From assembly GCA_009885425.1 (NCBI GenBank), contig VFKS01000300.1:1-7543 (forward strand): a stretch of DNA of 7,543 bases, read 5' to 3'. Source of the DNA: Novosphingobium sp. Its GTDB lineage: Bacteria > Pseudomonadota > Alphaproteobacteria > Sphingomonadales > Sphingomonadaceae. This document shows, one piece after another, positions 6,217 through 7,543 of the stretch; the stretch's first letter is position 1; each line of letters starts with the position of its first letter. The position numbers and the translations under genes were made by a program. The notes under the pieces are model-generated. The model had not been told where the DNA came from. It was given only the letters and a program-made list of their open reading frames with translations, and searched no databases.

Positions 6217-7244
6217 AAGCAACGCAAAAGGATTTCAAGGCCGCAGCTCCCCGCGCGGCCCGGGACGCCCGCGTCTTTTTCTTTTGCGGTCCGGATGAAG
6301 CCGGGGCCAGCGACGCGGCCCATACCATCGCCAGCTTGCTGACCGATCCGGGCGAACGGATCGAGCTGAGCGGCGCCGATCTTAAACGCGATCCGGTCCG
6401 GCTGGGCGATGAAGCGCGCTCAACCTCGCTATTCGGCGAAACCCGCCACATCTGGGTCCGCGCGGCGGGGGACGAGGTGCACGATGCGGTGAGCATTCTG
6501 CTGGACGGCGACGTCGCAGGCTGCCCGGTGCTGATCGTCGCGACCAGCGCAACCGACAAATCGCGCACCGCCAAATTGCTCGCCACCCGGCCTGATGCGC
6601 TGGTGGCGATGTTCTGGCCGCCGGACCTGCGCAGTGTGGCCGAATCGGTCCGGCAGATGGCGGGCCCGGCTGGCCTGCGGCTGTCAGGCGATCTGGCCGA
6701 ACGGATTGCGCGGGCCGCTTCGCTTGATACCCGGCTGGCCCAGTCCGAAGTGACCAAATTGGCGCTTTATCTCGATGCTAGCACCGAATCGCCCAAGACC
6801 GCCGACGCCGAAGCCTTGGCCGCAATCGGTGCCAAGACCGAGGATGACGGATTTGCCGCGCTGGTCAGCGTCGTGCTCGGCGGCGACAGCGGCAAACTAA
6901 GCCATGAATTGCACCGGATGCACGAACTGGGCCTTAACCCAGTCGGGCTGCTGCTGGCGTTCGAACGCCGCGCCGCCCAATTGGTGCAGCTGTCGGCGCG
7001 AATGGGGCCGCGCGGCAATGTCCGCCAGTTCATCGAAGCGGAAGCGAGCGCGCGCCGGGTGTTCTACAAGGAATCACGCGACCTGATCGAACAGCTGACC
7101 CGCTGGCGTGGCCGCAAGCTGACCCGGCTGGCCAGCAAACTGGTCGAACTGCACCGCGCGCTGCTCGGCAACAGCCAGAACGCGGAACTGCTGTTGGCGC
7201 AGGGTCTCGCCGAGATCACCCGGGCCGCCGCCCAGCGCGGTTGA
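6213..7244 (+). CDS. holA: DNA polymerase III, delta subunit
   Basis: This 343-residue protein is the clamp-loader delta subunit, which opens the beta sliding clamp during loading onto primed DNA. The N-terminal AAA+-like fold starts at VFFFCGPDEAGAS (residues 21-33), with the degenerate GPDE in place of a working P-loop, as expected because delta does not hydrolyse ATP. SLFGETRHIWVRAAGDE and the strand VLIVATSATDKSRTAKLL follow. The C-terminal half is helical (DDGFAALVSVVLGGDSGK, LGLNPVGLLLAFERRAAQL) and corresponds to the collar domain. It starts at a GTG (6213-6215) overlapping the lptE stop (GTGA), so it is most likely translated by coupling. Length matches the family (about 340). The leuS-lptE-holA order is common in alphaproteobacteria. 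It is probably the last gene of the operon: the next gene lies 116 nt away. Confidence 0.93.
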   Translation: MKATQKDFKAAAPRAARDARVFFFCGPDEAGASDAAHTIASLLTDPGERIELSGADLKRDPVRLGDEARSTSLFGETRHIWVRAAGDEVHDAVSILLDGDVAGCPVLIVATSATDKSRTAKLLATRPDALVAMFWPPDLRSVAESVRQMAGPAGLRLSGDLAERIARAASLDTRLAQSEVTKLALYLDASTESPKTADAEALAAIGAKTEDDGFAALVSVVLGGDSGKLSHELHRMHELGLNPVGLLLAFERRAAQLVQLSARMGPRGNVRQFIEAEASARRVFYKESRDLIEQLTRWRGRKLTRLASKLVELHRALLGNSQNAELLLAQGLAEITRAAAQRG

Positions 7245-7360
7245 GCTATATTCGGACCTAGCCGAGCCGACACTCACGATTACGGGTTGTTACCAAGCGC
7301 GAACTTGGCCACTAACGGCTCAATTCTGAACGGGATCCCCCGGGTTCGCAAAAAGCAAAA
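7245..7360 (+). promoter_or_regulatory. Intergenic leader upstream of the membrane protein gene, possible promoter
   Basis: This 116-nt gap holds TATATT at 7247-7252, a 5/6 match to the -10 consensus but with no recognisable -35, and short inverted repeats TCGG/CCGA (7252-7265), CCAAG/CTTGG (7293-7308) and CGGG/CCCG (7331-7342). An A-rich stretch, GCAAAAAGCAAAA, precedes the ATG at 7361. No U-run terminator for holA is visible. Either a promoter or read-through from the operon is possible. Confidence 0.2.
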
Positions 7361-7543
7361 ATGACTGGCCTGACTGCTGTAAATACTGGCGCGGATCGCA
7401 ATGCAGGGGCGCAAGTGCCGTTTCTGCCGATGCGGTCGCTCGTCCGGCGCCGATTGCAGTGCTACCTTGCGTTGATCGTCAGCGACCTGGCCGCGCTATT
7501 CGGCGGCTTTGCTGGCTCCGGCTTTCTCTATCTAGGCTGGCAT
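7361..7543 (+). CDS. N-terminus of a membrane protein, probably a polyprenyl-phosphate sugar transferase for exopolysaccharide (3' end outside window)
   Basis: Sixty-one residues are visible, open to the end of the window. The first ~25 residues are polar (MTGLTAVNTGADRNAGAQ), then VRRRLQCYLALIVSDLAALF starts a membrane helix that continues through GGFAGSGFLYLGW. A basic RRRLQ.YL motif before the first of several helices, with a D-x-x-A in the helix, resembles the N-terminus of sphingomonad sugar transferases that start polysaccharide repeat units on undecaprenyl phosphate. The catalytic domain lies outside the window, so this is a weak assignment. The start is unsure: the ATG at 7361 has no ribosome-binding site, whereas a GTG at 7415 follows AGGGG by 5 nt and an ATG lies at 7430. 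Both later starts retain the membrane helix. Confidence 0.5.
   Translation, partial: MTGLTAVNTGADRNAGAQVPFLPMRSLVRRRLQCYLALIVSDLAALFGGFAGSGFLYLGWH

Noticed and set aside
5347..6222. Minus-strand open frame of 291 residues across the leuS 3' end and lptE.
   Set aside because: It spans two confirmed genes on the other strand and shows no motif of its own.

Overview
This window looks like ordinary chromosomal DNA from a GC-rich alphaproteobacterium, most likely a sphingomonad (Sphingomonadaceae/Erythrobacteraceae). The grounds are the GC-rich codon use, a LuxR-type HTH + DUF4019 regulator, a PhaB reductase with the NGGQHMY C-terminus, a DUF3576 lipoprotein followed by leuS-lptE-holA, and an alphaproteobacterial palindromic intergenic repeat. 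No species can be named from the sequence alone. I see no mobile element, CRISPR array, tRNA or rRNA.

Layout from left to right. (1) 3-731 (+) is the 3' part of a membrane-anchored regulator: a LuxR-type HTH, one membrane helix, then an extracytoplasmic DUF4019 domain. (2) 762-1484 (-) is phaB, the NADPH-dependent acetoacetyl-CoA reductase of polyhydroxyalkanoate synthesis, convergent with gene 1. (3) 1598-2356 (-) encodes an unnamed exported protein with a signal peptide and a beta-rich, phenylalanine-terminated C-terminus. Its start is reassigned here to a GTG with a strong ribosome-binding site. (4) 2357-2602 is a divergent control region. It holds two pairs of the heptamer GTTCAGC, each pair with 11-bp periodicity, in opposite orientations, between two candidate sigma70-type promoters. 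(5) 2603-5725 (+) holds a DUF3576 lipoprotein gene, a palindromic intergenic repeat, and leuS (leucyl-tRNA synthetase). (6) 5722-7244 (+) holds lptE (LPS-assembly lipoprotein) and holA (DNA polymerase III delta), each overlapping the gene before it by 4 nt. (7) 7361-7543 (+) is the start of a membrane protein running off the window, probably a polyprenyl-phosphate sugar transferase for exopolysaccharide.

How the parts fit together. The right two thirds is a housekeeping operon, DUF3576-leuS-lptE-holA, combining translation, outer-membrane assembly and replication. The divergent promoter region joins this operon to an envelope-like protein on the left. The direct-repeat boxes there have the 7-4-7 geometry typical of OmpR/PhoB-family response-regulator sites, so joint control by an envelope-sensing two-component system is a reasonable hypothesis. 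That operator pair is the most interesting signal in the window. I did not find a clearly new multi-gene system.
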